Shown one piece after another: positions 49,931-58,267 of a stretch of DNA of 64,000 nucleotides. This DNA comes from Streptomyces sp. MBT53. GTDB lineage: Bacteria; Actinomycetota; Actinomycetes; Streptomycetales; Streptomycetaceae. Location: positions 1 to 64,000 of the forward strand of contig NZ_JAEQAZ010000021.1 in the NCBI RefSeq assembly GCF_016654115.1. Reading direction: 5' to 3'. A model generated the notes under the pieces. It did no database searches. It was not told the origin of the DNA and saw only the letters and a program-made list of their open reading frames with translations. The translations under genes were made by a program, and so were the position numbers. The first letter of the stretch is position 1; every line of letters begins with the position of its first letter.

Positions 49931-51379
49931 TCACACCGGCCTGGTTCGAGTATCCGGCGTATCCGGTCTGTACATCCATACGGCATGTGCGCGCAGCGCC
50001 GAAAGCCCCTGATAGGTCATCCAGATCGGCTGGCGCAGTTCCTCCGTCGTCGTGAACATCGCCCCGTCCCGGCTCCAGGACCAGATCCCGTCGGTCTGCG
50101 CCGCCCACACCGCGCCCGCCGCCCCGTTCAGCCGCTCCTGCCAGGCCTCCTCCAGGCCGTCCTCCCGGGCGATCTCCAGGGCGCCAGGGGTGAGCAGGGC
50201 GCGCAGGATCCAACTCGCGGTGAAATGGCGGACGTTCAGCACCTCGTGGTGCGAGGAGTCGTCCGGGTGGCGGCGGCGCACCTCCTCCCGCAGGTTCGCC
50301 AGATCGGCGCAGGCGTCGTGCGCCGTCGCGGGGCAGGCCAGCAGCCAGCGCACCCCGTCCTCGCGCACCGCACGCTCCACCGGCCCCTCGCCCAGCACCC
50401 GGGCCGCCCGGTCCAGGGCGACCACGGCCTGCGCGGTGTGCACGGCGGAGGGCTGGGCGGGCTGCCGGGCCGGGTGCACGGCCCATGGCAGCACCCCCAG
50501 GCGGTGGCTCCAGCAGCGGCGGTGCTGACGCTGCGGGTCGGAGAGCGCGCCGTCGACCAGGGCCTCCCGCAGCACGGGCAGGATCGGCGCGTCCGGTGCC
50601 GCGCGCAGCAGCCCCCGCATCACGGTGGTCACGACATGGGTCAACGCCCGCCCCGTACTGTCGAGTTCGGGAGTGAACCCGGCCTCGCAGCGCGCCACCT
50701 CGTCCGCCAGCCGCTCCCGCGAGGCGCCCGCGCGGGCCAGCGCGCCCAGCACCATCGCGGTGACCTCCGGGCGGGCGACCGCCCCCTGCGAGCGGGCCGA
50801 CCAGCCGCCGCCCTGCAGCCGTAGCCGCCACAGCGTGTCGATGAGATCGCCGGTGTGCAGCCGTCCGTCCGGCACGCCCAGGTCCAGCACGATGTGCAGG
50901 CCGTACGCCGTGGCCAGCGAGGTCGGCCGGGCCGGGCCGTCCAGCTCCAGGAGGGAGTGCGGCCAGCCGATGAGACGGCCGCGCACCGGGTCGTCGACCT
51001 CGGCGACCTGGGCGACGAGGGTGTCGTAGGCCGAACCGAACACCTGTGGCAGCGGGCCGGGGACGGCCGGTGCCGGGGGAGCGGGGGCGGTGAGCGGTGC
51101 GGGTCCGGACGTGCGGGCCCGGAGCAGGGCCGCCGCGAGCCAGGTCATGCCGGCCGTGGCGAGGCCGCTCAGCCCGGCGATCAGATACTTGGCGGGCGCT
51201 CCGTCGATCGAGTCGGGCAGCACCTCGAACAGGAACTGGAACACCGCGTATCCGGCGGCCACGCATCCGAACCGGCCCAGCCAGCCCACGAACCGGGCCG
51301 GCGGACTCCCGCCCTGCGGTACCGGACCGGGTGTTCCCGGCGCTCTCAAGGGACCACGTCCGAGCTGCTGTTGAGACAA
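49931..51379 (-). CDS. Membrane-anchored alpha-toroid-like protein of unknown function
   Basis: A 482-aa protein. After a Pro-rich start, two hydrophobic helices (VAAGYAVFQFLFEVLP and IAGLSGLATAGMTWLAAALL) anchor it. The large domain has repeats reminiscent of prenyltransferase/terpene-cyclase alpha-toroids (TSLATAYGLHIVLDLG, GGGWSARSQGAVARPEVTAM, VLNVRHFTASWILRALL, GIWSWSRDGAMFTTTEELRQ). The DxDD or QW motifs needed for cyclisation are not clear, so enzymatic activity is doubtful. No function is assigned. Confidence 0.6.
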   Translation of the reverse strand: MSQQQLGRGPLRAPGTPGPVPQGGSPPARFVGWLGRFGCVAAGYAVFQFLFEVLPDSIDGAPAKYLIAGLSGLATAGMTWLAAALLRARTSGPAPLTAPAPPAPAVPGPLPQVFGSAYDTLVAQVAEVDDPVRGRLIGWPHSLLELDGPARPTSLATAYGLHIVLDLGVPDGRLHTGDLIDTLWRLRLQGGGWSARSQGAVARPEVTAMVLGALARAGASRERLADEVARCEAGFTPELDSTGRALTHVVTTVMRGLLRAAPDAPILPVLREALVDGALSDPQRQHRRCWSHRLGVLPWAVHPARQPAQPSAVHTAQAVVALDRAARVLGEGPVERAVREDGVRWLLACPATAHDACADLANLREEVRRRHPDDSSHHEVLNVRHFTASWILRALLTPGALEIAREDGLEEAWQERLNGAAGAVWAAQTDGIWSWSRDGAMFTTTEELRQPIWMTYQGLSALRAHAVWMYRPDTPDTRTRPV

Positions 51380-51480
51380 GTCGCGCTCCCTCCCCCCAGG
51401 GTGGCACGTGGCATTCGCGAAGCTTCCAGTCTAAGTGGTCAGCGGTGCACCTGGGGCGCGGACCGGAACGAGCGTCTCCG

Positions 51481-52062
51481 TCAGCCGTCCGCGGCTTCCC
51501 GGGGCCAGTGCGTCAGGGCCGTGTGCAGCGCGTCGACCACCCGCTCCCACGATCGCCGAACGTCACGCGGCGCGCCGAAGCCGCCGCCGGATTCCAGGGC
51601 GCAGTAGCCGTGGAACGTACTGCGCAACAGGCGTACGGCGTCGGTGAGATCGGGCTCCTCCAGGCCGTAGGCGCGCAGCAGGCCGTAGGTGATGTCGGCG
51701 GTGCGGCGCAGGGCGGGGGAGGCGGCGACCAGGGACTGGTCGATACGGATCTGGGTGGCCGCGTACCGGCCCGGGTGCGCCAGGGCGTAGGCCCGGTACG
51801 CGTCGGCGAACGCGGCCAGCGCGTCCCGGCCGGAGCGGCCCTCGACCGCGACGGCGATCCGGTCGACCAGCTCGCCGCCCGCGAGGAACGCGACCCGGGT
51901 GCGCAGATCCTGGAGGTTCCGGACGTGCGAGTACAGGCTCGCGTCCTTCACGCCGAAGCCGCGGGCCAGCGCGGACAGGCTGACGTTCTCGAAGCCGACC
52001 TCGTCGGCGAGGTCGGCAGCCGCCGCCACGACCCGGTCGGCGGTGAGTCCCGCACGCGGCAC
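51481..52062 (-). CDS. TetR/AcrR family repressor
   Basis: A 193-aa repressor. HTH: FENVSLSALARGFGVKDASL following the helix TADRVVAAAADLADEVG. The C-terminal domain (TFHGYCALESGGGFG, AHPGRYAATQIRIDQ) is of the TetR_C_33/WHG type. The GTG at 52062 is preceded by GGAGAGG and is the first credible start. It is divergent from the YhgE/Pip-like membrane gene (125-bp gap), which it probably controls. Confidence 0.85.
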   Translation of the reverse strand: MPRAGLTADRVVAAAADLADEVGFENVSLSALARGFGVKDASLYSHVRNLQDLRTRVAFLAGGELVDRIAVAVEGRSGRDALAAFADAYRAYALAHPGRYAATQIRIDQSLVAASPALRRTADITYGLLRAYGLEEPDLTDAVRLLRSTFHGYCALESGGGFGAPRDVRRSWERVVDALHTALTHWPREAADG

Positions 52063-52187
52063 CGTGGACCACCACCTCTCCGTGACCTGCGAAAACCGTG
52101 GAGGCCAGAGTAGTCGTAGGCAACAAGTGGGTGTCCGCCGTGTTTCCACACCGCCGCCACCGGATTCCGGCACCAGACTTGACCACC

Positions 52188-53468
52188 ATGGACGACGACT
52201 CCGGCACCCCCGCCCCCACCGGCCTCCGCGCCACCGCACTCCTCGGCCGCCCCAAGCTGTGGCTCATCCCCACCGTGCTGACCGGCCTGCTCGCGCTGCT
52301 GCTGTCCCTGCTCTACATGGGCGGCATCGTCAACCCCAACCGCGAGCTGAACGACCTGCCCATCGCCCTGGTCAACAGCGACACGGGAAACCCGCTCCCC
52401 GGCCAGCGGCAGAACCTGGGCACCCAGATCGCCCACTCCATCGTCACCGACACCAGCAGCCGTGCGGCCGGCTGGCGACAGCTCACCAGAGCCCAGGCCC
52501 AGCAGGAACTCGACTCCGGCAAGGTCTACGGCGCTCTTGTCATCCCCGCCGGCTTCACGGACTCCGTCGCCGCGCTGACGACCACGAACGCCACCGCCCG
52601 GCCCACGATCACTGTGCTCACCAACCCCGGCAAGGGCAGCCTCGGCTCCTCCCTCGCGAGCAAGATCTCCACGACCGTGGCCCAGAAGGCCTCGCTCACC
52701 ATCGGCAAGCAGCTCATGGCGGCAGCCGCGAAGGCCGACTCCACGCAGAAGCTGCTGCTCGCCGACCCGGTGCGGATCGCCACCCAGGTCGGCCACCCCA
52801 TCGGCAGCAACAGCGGCATCGGTCTGACCGCCTTCTACTACACCCTGCTGCTGGTCCTGGCCGGTTTCATGGGCGGCAACGTCATCAGCAACGGCGTCGA
52901 CACGGCTCTCGGCTACGCCGACAACGAGATCGGCCCCTGGCACACCCGCCGCCCCACGGTCCCGATCAACCGCACCCAGACACTCCTCCTGAAGATGGTC
53001 ATGACGGCCGGCATCACCCTCCTCAGCGTCTCCCTGATCATGCTCGCCAGCGTCAGCATCCTCGGCATGGACGCCACCCACATCCCGCTGCTGTGGATCT
53101 ACTCCTACTGCGCGGCCCTCGCCGTAGGCCTGGGTGTCCAGGCGATCAACGCGGCCTTCGGCGGCATCGGCCAGCTGGTCTCCATGTTCGTGTTCATCGT
53201 CCTGGGCCTGCCGTCCTCCGGCGCCACCGTCCCCCTCCAGGCCGTCCCCGGCTTCTACCGCTTCCTCTCCCACTTCGAGCCCATGCGCCAACTCAGCGAC
53301 GGAGTGAGGGCGATCCTCTACTTCGACGCACGCGGCGACGCGGGCCTGACCCGCGCCTGGACCATGATCGGCGTCGGTACGGCCATCGGCCTGCTCTTCG
53401 GATTCGCGATGGTCAGGTACTACGACAGGAAGGGCCACAAACGCCTGACCCCGCAGCCGATGGCCTGA
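52188..53468 (+). CDS. YhgE/Pip or DUF3533-type membrane protein (ABC-2 permease fold)
   Basis: A 426-aa protein. One N-terminal helix (LWLIPTVLTGLLALLLSLLY), a large extracytoplasmic domain (PIALVNSDTGNPLPGQ and KVYGALVIPAGFTDSVAAL are typical), then five C-terminal helices including LLGLPSSGATVP-like VLGLPSSGATVPLQAVPGF. The family is related to ABC-2 exporters and phage-infection proteins; cargo is unknown. Control by the divergent TetR gene is likely, so it may export a toxic compound or lipid. Confidence 0.82.
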   Translation: MDDDSGTPAPTGLRATALLGRPKLWLIPTVLTGLLALLLSLLYMGGIVNPNRELNDLPIALVNSDTGNPLPGQRQNLGTQIAHSIVTDTSSRAAGWRQLTRAQAQQELDSGKVYGALVIPAGFTDSVAALTTTNATARPTITVLTNPGKGSLGSSLASKISTTVAQKASLTIGKQLMAAAAKADSTQKLLLADPVRIATQVGHPIGSNSGIGLTAFYYTLLLVLAGFMGGNVISNGVDTALGYADNEIGPWHTRRPTVPINRTQTLLLKMVMTAGITLLSVSLIMLASVSILGMDATHIPLLWIYSYCAALAVGLGVQAINAAFGGIGQLVSMFVFIVLGLPSSGATVPLQAVPGFYRFLSHFEPMRQLSDGVRAILYFDARGDAGLTRAWTMIGVGTAIGLLFGFAMVRYYDRKGHKRLTPQPMA

Positions 53469-53504
53469 GGGACCTGAAGCGACGTCTCAACTGGCCTGCC
53501 AGAT

Positions 53505-53543
53505 CTGAGAGTTGACTCTCAGGCTTTCTGAGAGAACACTCTC
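53505..53543 (+). promoter_or_regulatory. Tandem palindromic operator over a leaderless promoter
   Basis: CTGAGAGTTGACTCTCAG (53505-53522) is a perfect 18-bp palindrome and GAGAG-AACA-CTCTC (53530-53543) a second one; their centres are 23 bp apart. TTGACT (53512-53517, -35) lies in the first and AACACT (53535-53540, weak -10, 17-bp spacer) in the second. The start would be at or next to the ATG at 53549, with no Shine-Dalgarno. Likely bound by the ArsR-type product. Confidence 0.68.
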
Positions 53544-53548
53544 GGACC

Positions 53549-54166
53549 ATGGATTCCGGCAATCGCTTCGGCGACATGGAGATATCCGACCCGAAGACCA
53601 TGCGGGCACTGGCCCACCCCGTGCGGCTCGCCATCCTCGAACGCCTTCAGCGCTACGGCCCGGCCACCGCCTCCCGGCTCTCGCCGCACGTGGGTGCCAC
53701 CCCGTCCGTCACCAGCTGGCATCTGCGCCATCTCGCCGGCTTCGGCCTGGTCCGCGACGCCGAGGGCGGCACGGACCGGCGGGAGCGGCGCTGGGCGGCG
53801 GTGGCACGGGGCTTCCGGGTCGCGATGCCGGAGGACACCGACGACACGGAGGGCTGGTCGGCCGCGCGGGTGCTGGCCGGGGAGATGTTCGCGCGCAACG
53901 CCGACCTGCCCCTGCGCTGGCTCACCGAGACGGCGCCCGGCCTTGAGCCCGAATGGTCGAGGCTGGCCGCCGCGAACAACACCCGGATCGTGGTGACGGC
54001 GGCCGAACTGGCCGCGCTGAAGGACGCGTTGGAGGCGCTGATCGCGCCGTACGTCATCCGCGAACCGGACCGACGACCACCGGACGGCCGGGATGTCCGC
54101 CTGCTGATGTACGCGCTGCCGGAAGCGGCGGGGGACGAGAACCATGACGCGGACCCGGCGGAGTGA
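53549..54166 (+). CDS. ArsR-type winged-helix regulator
   Basis: A 205-aa repressor. The start ISDPKTMRALAHPVRLAILE and the wing helix GATPSVTSWHLRHLAGFGLV are standard for ArsR/HTH_20. A longer C-terminal part (DLPLRWLTETAPGLEPEW) is typical of Streptomyces members beside MFS genes. No metal-binding CxC is seen. The gene overlaps the MFS start (GTGA), and palindromes cover its promoter, so it should repress itself and the exporter. Confidence 0.88.
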   Translation: MDSGNRFGDMEISDPKTMRALAHPVRLAILERLQRYGPATASRLSPHVGATPSVTSWHLRHLAGFGLVRDAEGGTDRRERRWAAVARGFRVAMPEDTDDTEGWSAARVLAGEMFARNADLPLRWLTETAPGLEPEWSRLAAANNTRIVVTAAELAALKDALEALIAPYVIREPDRRPPDGRDVRLLMYALPEAAGDENHDADPAE

Positions 54167-55437
54167 GCGGCCGTCGGATCACTCGGCCCGCGCCGGACTC
54201 GCTGTGGCGGGATCGCCGCTTCGTACGGTTCTGGTGCGGCCAGTCCGTCTCCCAGTTCGGTGACCGCGTCTCCGAACTGGCCCTGCCCTTCATAGCGGTC
54301 GGCGCGCTGCGGGCCTCCGCGAACCAGGTCGCCTGGCTGACCGCCCTGGCCTGGATCCCGAACCTGCTCGGCCTGTTCCTCGGCGCCTGGGTCGACCACC
54401 GCCCCGGCAAACGCCGACTCATGCTGCTGGCGGACCTGTTCAGGGCCGCCGTACTCCTCACGCTCCCGATCGCCTACGTCCTCGGCACGGTGACGCTGGG
54501 TCAGCTGTACACGGTGGCACTGCTGACCGGCACGGCGGCCGTCGTGTTCAACACGGCCTACTCGTCCTTCTTCGCCCACCTCGTACCGCCGGAGTCGTAC
54601 GTCGAGGCGAACAGCGGGCTCAGCGCGAGCAGATCGGTGTCCTTCATCGCCGGCCCGGCGGTCGGCGGCGGCCTGGTCCAGGCGTTGACGGCACCGGTCG
54701 CGGTGCTCGCGGACGCGCTGTCGTTCGTGGCGTCGGCGATTCTGGTCGGCCGCACACGGGTCGACGAGCCGCTGCGTGAAGTCTCGGCGGGCCCTTCGTT
54801 GGTACGGCGTGCGAAGGAGGGCCTGGCCTTTGTGCTTCACGAGCCCGTCATGCGCGCGGGCCTCCTGTGCGCCACGACCGTCAACTTCTTCACGTTCCTG
54901 TCGGGCACCGGCCTGGTCGTCCTGTTCGCCGACCGGGCTCTCCAACTCTCCCCGGGGGCGATCGGGTTGGCGTTCGGCATCGGCGCCACGGGCGGCCTCC
55001 TCGGCGCGGTGGCGTCCCCCGCGATCGCCCGCCGGATCGGCATCGGCCGCAGCATCGTCGTAGGGGCCGTCCTGTTCCCGGCCCCCTTCGCCCTCGTCGC
55101 GGCGGCGACCGGACCGACCTGGACCCGCCTCGGCATCCTGGGCGCCGCCGAGTTCCTCTCGGCCTTCGGCGTCATGCTCTTCGACGTCAACCTCAACTCG
55201 CTCCAGGCATCGGTCGTCCCGGACAACCTGCGCAGCCGCGTGGCCGGCGCGTACAGCACGGTCAACTACGGGGTACGCCCGCTGGGAGCACTGGTCGGCG
55301 GTGAAGTGGCCACGCTGATGGGGTTGAGAGTGACGCTGGTGGTCGCGGCGGTCGGGGGAGCGCTGTCGGCGGTGTGGTTGGTTGCTTCACCGATACCGGG
55401 GATACGGGTGCTGAAGCCGGCGTCCGACCGGTCCTGA
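54163..55437 (+). CDS. MFS exporter
   Basis: A 424-aa transporter with about twelve helices. The N-terminus FVRFWCGQSVSQFGDRVSELAL and the loop WVDHRPGKRRLMLLADLFRA resemble macrolide/multidrug efflux (MefA/enterobactin-exporter-like) MFS proteins. The GTG start overlaps the ArsR stop. Substrate unknown; regulation by the ArsR protein is likely. Confidence 0.88.
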   Translation: MSGRRITRPAPDSLWRDRRFVRFWCGQSVSQFGDRVSELALPFIAVGALRASANQVAWLTALAWIPNLLGLFLGAWVDHRPGKRRLMLLADLFRAAVLLTLPIAYVLGTVTLGQLYTVALLTGTAAVVFNTAYSSFFAHLVPPESYVEANSGLSASRSVSFIAGPAVGGGLVQALTAPVAVLADALSFVASAILVGRTRVDEPLREVSAGPSLVRRAKEGLAFVLHEPVMRAGLLCATTVNFFTFLSGTGLVVLFADRALQLSPGAIGLAFGIGATGGLLGAVASPAIARRIGIGRSIVVGAVLFPAPFALVAAATGPTWTRLGILGAAEFLSAFGVMLFDVNLNSLQASVVPDNLRSRVAGAYSTVNYGVRPLGALVGGEVATLMGLRVTLVVAAVGGALSAVWLVASPIPGIRVLKPASDRS

Positions 55438-55458
55438 GCGGCTCGCGCGCGCACGCCC

Positions 55459-55471
55459 AGGACCGGGTCCT
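55459..55471. terminator. Short dyad between convergent genes
   Basis: AGGACC-G-GGTCCT lies between the MFS stop (55437) and the stop of the convergent PASTA-like gene (55506). A second weak dyad (ACCGA at 55483, TCGGT at 55502) is next to it. The one-base loop makes a simple terminator doubtful; it could also be a bidirectional structure. Confidence 0.3.
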
Positions 55472-55505
55472 CAACCGGCCGAACCGATCGGACCGGTCGA
55501 CTCGG

Positions 55506-56000
55506 TCAGCCCGCGCAGAGCTTCACGTTCACCGTGTCGCCCTTGACCACGATCTTCGGGCTGTGGGGAGTGAGCTCGACGACCGAGGTCGGCTTGCAGC
55601 CGGGGCTGACCACCTTGACGATCGTGCCGAGCTTGAGCTGGGCCTTCTCGAACTGGCCCTTCGCCGTGGCCAGATCCTGGCCCGTGAGGTCGACCGCGAT
55701 GGGCTCCTTGGTGACGCCGCCCAGGAGGAAGGTGGCCTTCGCGTGGTCGACGGCGGTGGCGGCCGGCGTCGTCTGCGAGGTGCTGCCGGAGATGGAGGCC
55801 AGCGCCGAGCCGCCGCCGGCCGCGATCAGGACCGCGGAGAAGGCGGCGACGAGGGTGGCCCGCCTGCGGCGGGTGCGGTGGACCATACCGACCGTGTCGA
55901 AGGCCGGGGAGTCGGTGGAGCGCGCGAAGTCGTTCATGGCGTTGATGAGTTCCTCTTCGAAAGGTGTGCAGCCGGAGGACCGCGGGTCGTACGAACTCAT
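55506..56000 (-). CDS. Membrane protein with PASTA-like domain, partner of the sigma factor
   Basis: A 164-aa protein. About 45 cytoplasmic residues precede RRRRATLVAAFSAVLIAAGGG, one membrane helix, and an outside domain with the PASTA pattern (VDLTGQDLATAKGQFEKAQL, then TPHSPKIVVKGDTVNVKLC). Two cysteines may pair. The ATG overlaps the sigma-factor stop (ATGA). Many SigE-family sigma genes in Streptomyces have a membrane partner; a sensing or anti-sigma role here is inference. Confidence 0.72.
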   Translation of the reverse strand: MSSYDPRSSGCTPFEEELINAMNDFARSTDSPAFDTVGMVHRTRRRRATLVAAFSAVLIAAGGGSALASISGSTSQTTPAATAVDHAKATFLLGGVTKEPIAVDLTGQDLATAKGQFEKAQLKLGTIVKVVSPGCKPTSVVELTPHSPKIVVKGDTVNVKLCAG

Positions 56001-56566
56001 CGGGTTCCTTCCGTGAGCTGCTGTGGTGAAGGGGCGGAGAGTGTGGGGAACTGGCTTCTCAACTGGCCGATTCCGCGAGCCAGTTGGGAACGCACGGTGC
56101 TCTGCGAGATCTTCAGGTCCGCCGCTATCTCGGCGTCGGACAGATCGTGGAAGTACCGCAGCACCACCACCGTCCGCATCCGCATGGGCAGTTGCTGCAG
56201 AGCGCGCACCAACTGGTCACGGCTGTCGATCCGTCCGTACTCGTCACCCGGCGCGGCAGGCTCGCCGTCGACCGGGTGCTGAGCCGTACGGCGGAATCTT
56301 CGCCAGCGGTCGTTGGCGAGGTTGACCATGATCCGTCGTACGTACGCGTCCGGGGCGTCCTTGGCGCTGATGGTGCGCCACTTGCGGCAGGTCCGTTCCA
56401 GGGTCTCCTGGACCAGGTCCTCGGCCGCGTCGCGGCTGCCCGTCAGGACGAAAGCGCCACGGAACAGCGCGGCCGACCGGGCGGCGACGAATCCATGGAA
56501 GTCTCCCTCCGTCGATCCAACTCCGTTGTCTCCCGCGTCCGTTGCCCACTTGGCTGCCAGATCCAC
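55997..56566 (-). CDS. SigE-family ECF RNA polymerase sigma factor
   Basis: A 189-aa ECF sigma. Region 2: RDAAEDLVQETLERTCRKW with YVRRIMVNLANDRWRRFRR; region 4: LSDAEIAADLKISQSTVRSQ. The GTG at 56566 is chosen because GGAGGAG is correctly spaced; an upstream ATG at 56623 has no ribosome site. Target promoters are unknown. Whether it reads the GGCAACC/CGACTT promoters at 42344 and 48610 is an open idea only. Confidence 0.87.
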   Translation of the reverse strand: MDLAAKWATDAGDNGVGSTEGDFHGFVAARSAALFRGAFVLTGSRDAAEDLVQETLERTCRKWRTISAKDAPDAYVRRIMVNLANDRWRRFRRTAQHPVDGEPAAPGDEYGRIDSRDQLVRALQQLPMRMRTVVVLRYFHDLSDAEIAADLKISQSTVRSQLARGIGQLRSQFPTLSAPSPQQLTEGTR

Positions 56567-56656
56567 ACGCTCCTCCCTTCCTGTCACCCCTCCTCGACGG
56601 GAAAGCCCATGGATCTGCTGCACGGCGATGACGTGACCTGGGTCACGCCGTCGCGG

Positions 56657-57457
56657 TCACCCGTTCACCCCCGTGTAGTTGCTGAGGCTCCACCGCCACA
56701 GCAGCCGCGCCCCGAGATATGTCACCAGGCCCACGAGGGGTGAGCCCGCCGCCAGCCAGTACGGCACCCCGATGTCGTGGCCGTGCCCGGTGAGTACGGC
56801 CGCCGGGAGGAAGGCGACGAACGCGAGCGGAAGGCCGTAGGTGAGGAAGCCGCCGACCGCGCGGGGCAGGACGTTCAGCGGGTAGTTGCCGAAGGTGCCG
56901 AGGAGATCCTCGATCCAGCGGCTCCAGTAGTCCGCGGACGGGAAGCGCAGGGAGGCGGAGGCCACGGTCGTGAAGAGGGCCGCTTCCACGAGCATGCCGC
57001 CGATGAGCGCGGCGATCAGATACGCCATGCGGCCCGCGTTCCAGTCCAGGTGGCTGCGGCTGAGCGCGCCGACCATGAGGCCGCCGGCCACCGTGAGGTC
57101 GCCGATCGCGTTGGTGGGGAAGTACTCCAGCTGCGCCTGGCGATGGACCGGCATCGGCCGCACGAGGTAGATGTCGATGCGGCCTTCCTGGATGTACCGG
57201 CCGAGGCCGTGCATCCGGCCCAGGAACAGCACCATCAGCCCGTGCGCCATCATCCGTGTCGCCGGGATCAGCAGTACGTCGGAGCTGTCCCAGCCGCCCA
57301 TTCCGGAGAACCGGGTGAGCAGCACCGTCGCGAACACGATCACCGACACCTGCCAGATCGCGCCGATCGCGATCATCAGCAGGAACTCGGTGCGATATTC
57401 CAGCTGGGCACGGAAGTTGAGGCGCGTGATGCGCCATACGATCCGGACGGCTTTCAT
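56657..57457 (-). CDS. ABC-2 family exporter permease (second subunit)
   Basis: A 266-aa membrane protein with six helices (for example FLLMIAIGAIWQVSVIVFATVLL). The motif GRYIQEGRIDIYLVRPMPVHRQ is characteristic of the DUF990/ABC-2 group. It pairs with the permease at 57463 (5-nt gap) and the ATPase at 58268. Substrate not predictable. Confidence 0.85.
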   Translation of the reverse strand: MKAVRIVWRITRLNFRAQLEYRTEFLLMIAIGAIWQVSVIVFATVLLTRFSGMGGWDSSDVLLIPATRMMAHGLMVLFLGRMHGLGRYIQEGRIDIYLVRPMPVHRQAQLEYFPTNAIGDLTVAGGLMVGALSRSHLDWNAGRMAYLIAALIGGMLVEAALFTTVASASLRFPSADYWSRWIEDLLGTFGNYPLNVLPRAVGGFLTYGLPLAFVAFLPAAVLTGHGHDIGVPYWLAAGSPLVGLVTYLGARLLWRWSLSNYTGVNG

Positions 57458-57462
57458 TCGAC

Positions 57463-58266
57463 TCAACCTCCTTGGGCCACGACTCGACGGGCGGCGCGCC
57501 GCCACAGGAACCGGGTGAACAGGGACAGGACCGCCACCCAGACCGCCTGCAGGGCGATTTGGGCGCCCGCGTCGGACAGCGGGACGCGGCCCACGTAGAT
57601 CGAGAGCGGCACGCTGAGCGTCGCCTGGAACGGCAGGAAGCGGCTCATCGTGATGAACCAGTCCGGGAAGAACCACAGCGGCGCGTACACACCGGACAGC
57701 AGGTTCTGCGCGAAGATCAGAATGAGCATCGCGGCCCCGTTGCGGAGCGTCCAGAAGCACAACTGGTCGATGAGGAGCATGACGTAGTAGAGGACGAGCT
57801 GGCCCAGCAGCATGCTCAGTGCGAACACCCCAGCCACCGCCGGTGACTTGGGCGGTTCCACGACCCCCGCCGCGAGGCACACGACATATCCCGTCAGCGC
57901 CCAGGCCAGCCCGTACAGCTGCTCGCCGAGCGCCCGCAGCGCGTAGTAGCGCTGGGGCGGCAGCGGGCGCAGATACCAGTAGATGATCGTGCCGAAGTGC
58001 ATGTGCTGCAGGACCGTGTCCCGGCCCGCGTACTGGTCCAACTCCCGCAGCCGGGAGGCGAGTACGGCCAGTACGGCGTACGTCACCGCCTGGTCGCGGG
58101 TGAGTCCCGCGGTGGTGCCGGTCTGGGAGTAGAGGCCGCGCCACAGGGACGCCACCAGCACGATCTGCACCGTCAGCCGGAGCAGGGCGGCGGTGATGCG
58201 GGGCGGGGCCAGGAGTTCGCCGAGCGGGGTGACACGGGCGGCGCGCCAGGCGTGCAGGGCGGCCAT
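57463..58266 (-). CDS. ABC-2 family exporter permease (first subunit)
   Basis: A 267-aa membrane protein with about six helices. GTIIYWYLRPLPPQRYYAL is the cytoplasmic loop equivalent to the one in its partner. It begins 2 bases after the ATPase stop. Together with the ATPase and the other permease it forms a three-part ABC-2 exporter, a common Streptomyces arrangement of unknown cargo. Confidence 0.85.
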   Translation of the reverse strand: MAALHAWRAARVTPLGELLAPPRITAALLRLTVQIVLVASLWRGLYSQTGTTAGLTRDQAVTYAVLAVLASRLRELDQYAGRDTVLQHMHFGTIIYWYLRPLPPQRYYALRALGEQLYGLAWALTGYVVCLAAGVVEPPKSPAVAGVFALSMLLGQLVLYYVMLLIDQLCFWTLRNGAAMLILIFAQNLLSGVYAPLWFFPDWFITMSRFLPFQATLSVPLSIYVGRVPLSDAGAQIALQAVWVAVLSLFTRFLWRRAARRVVAQGG

Positions 58267-58267
58267 C

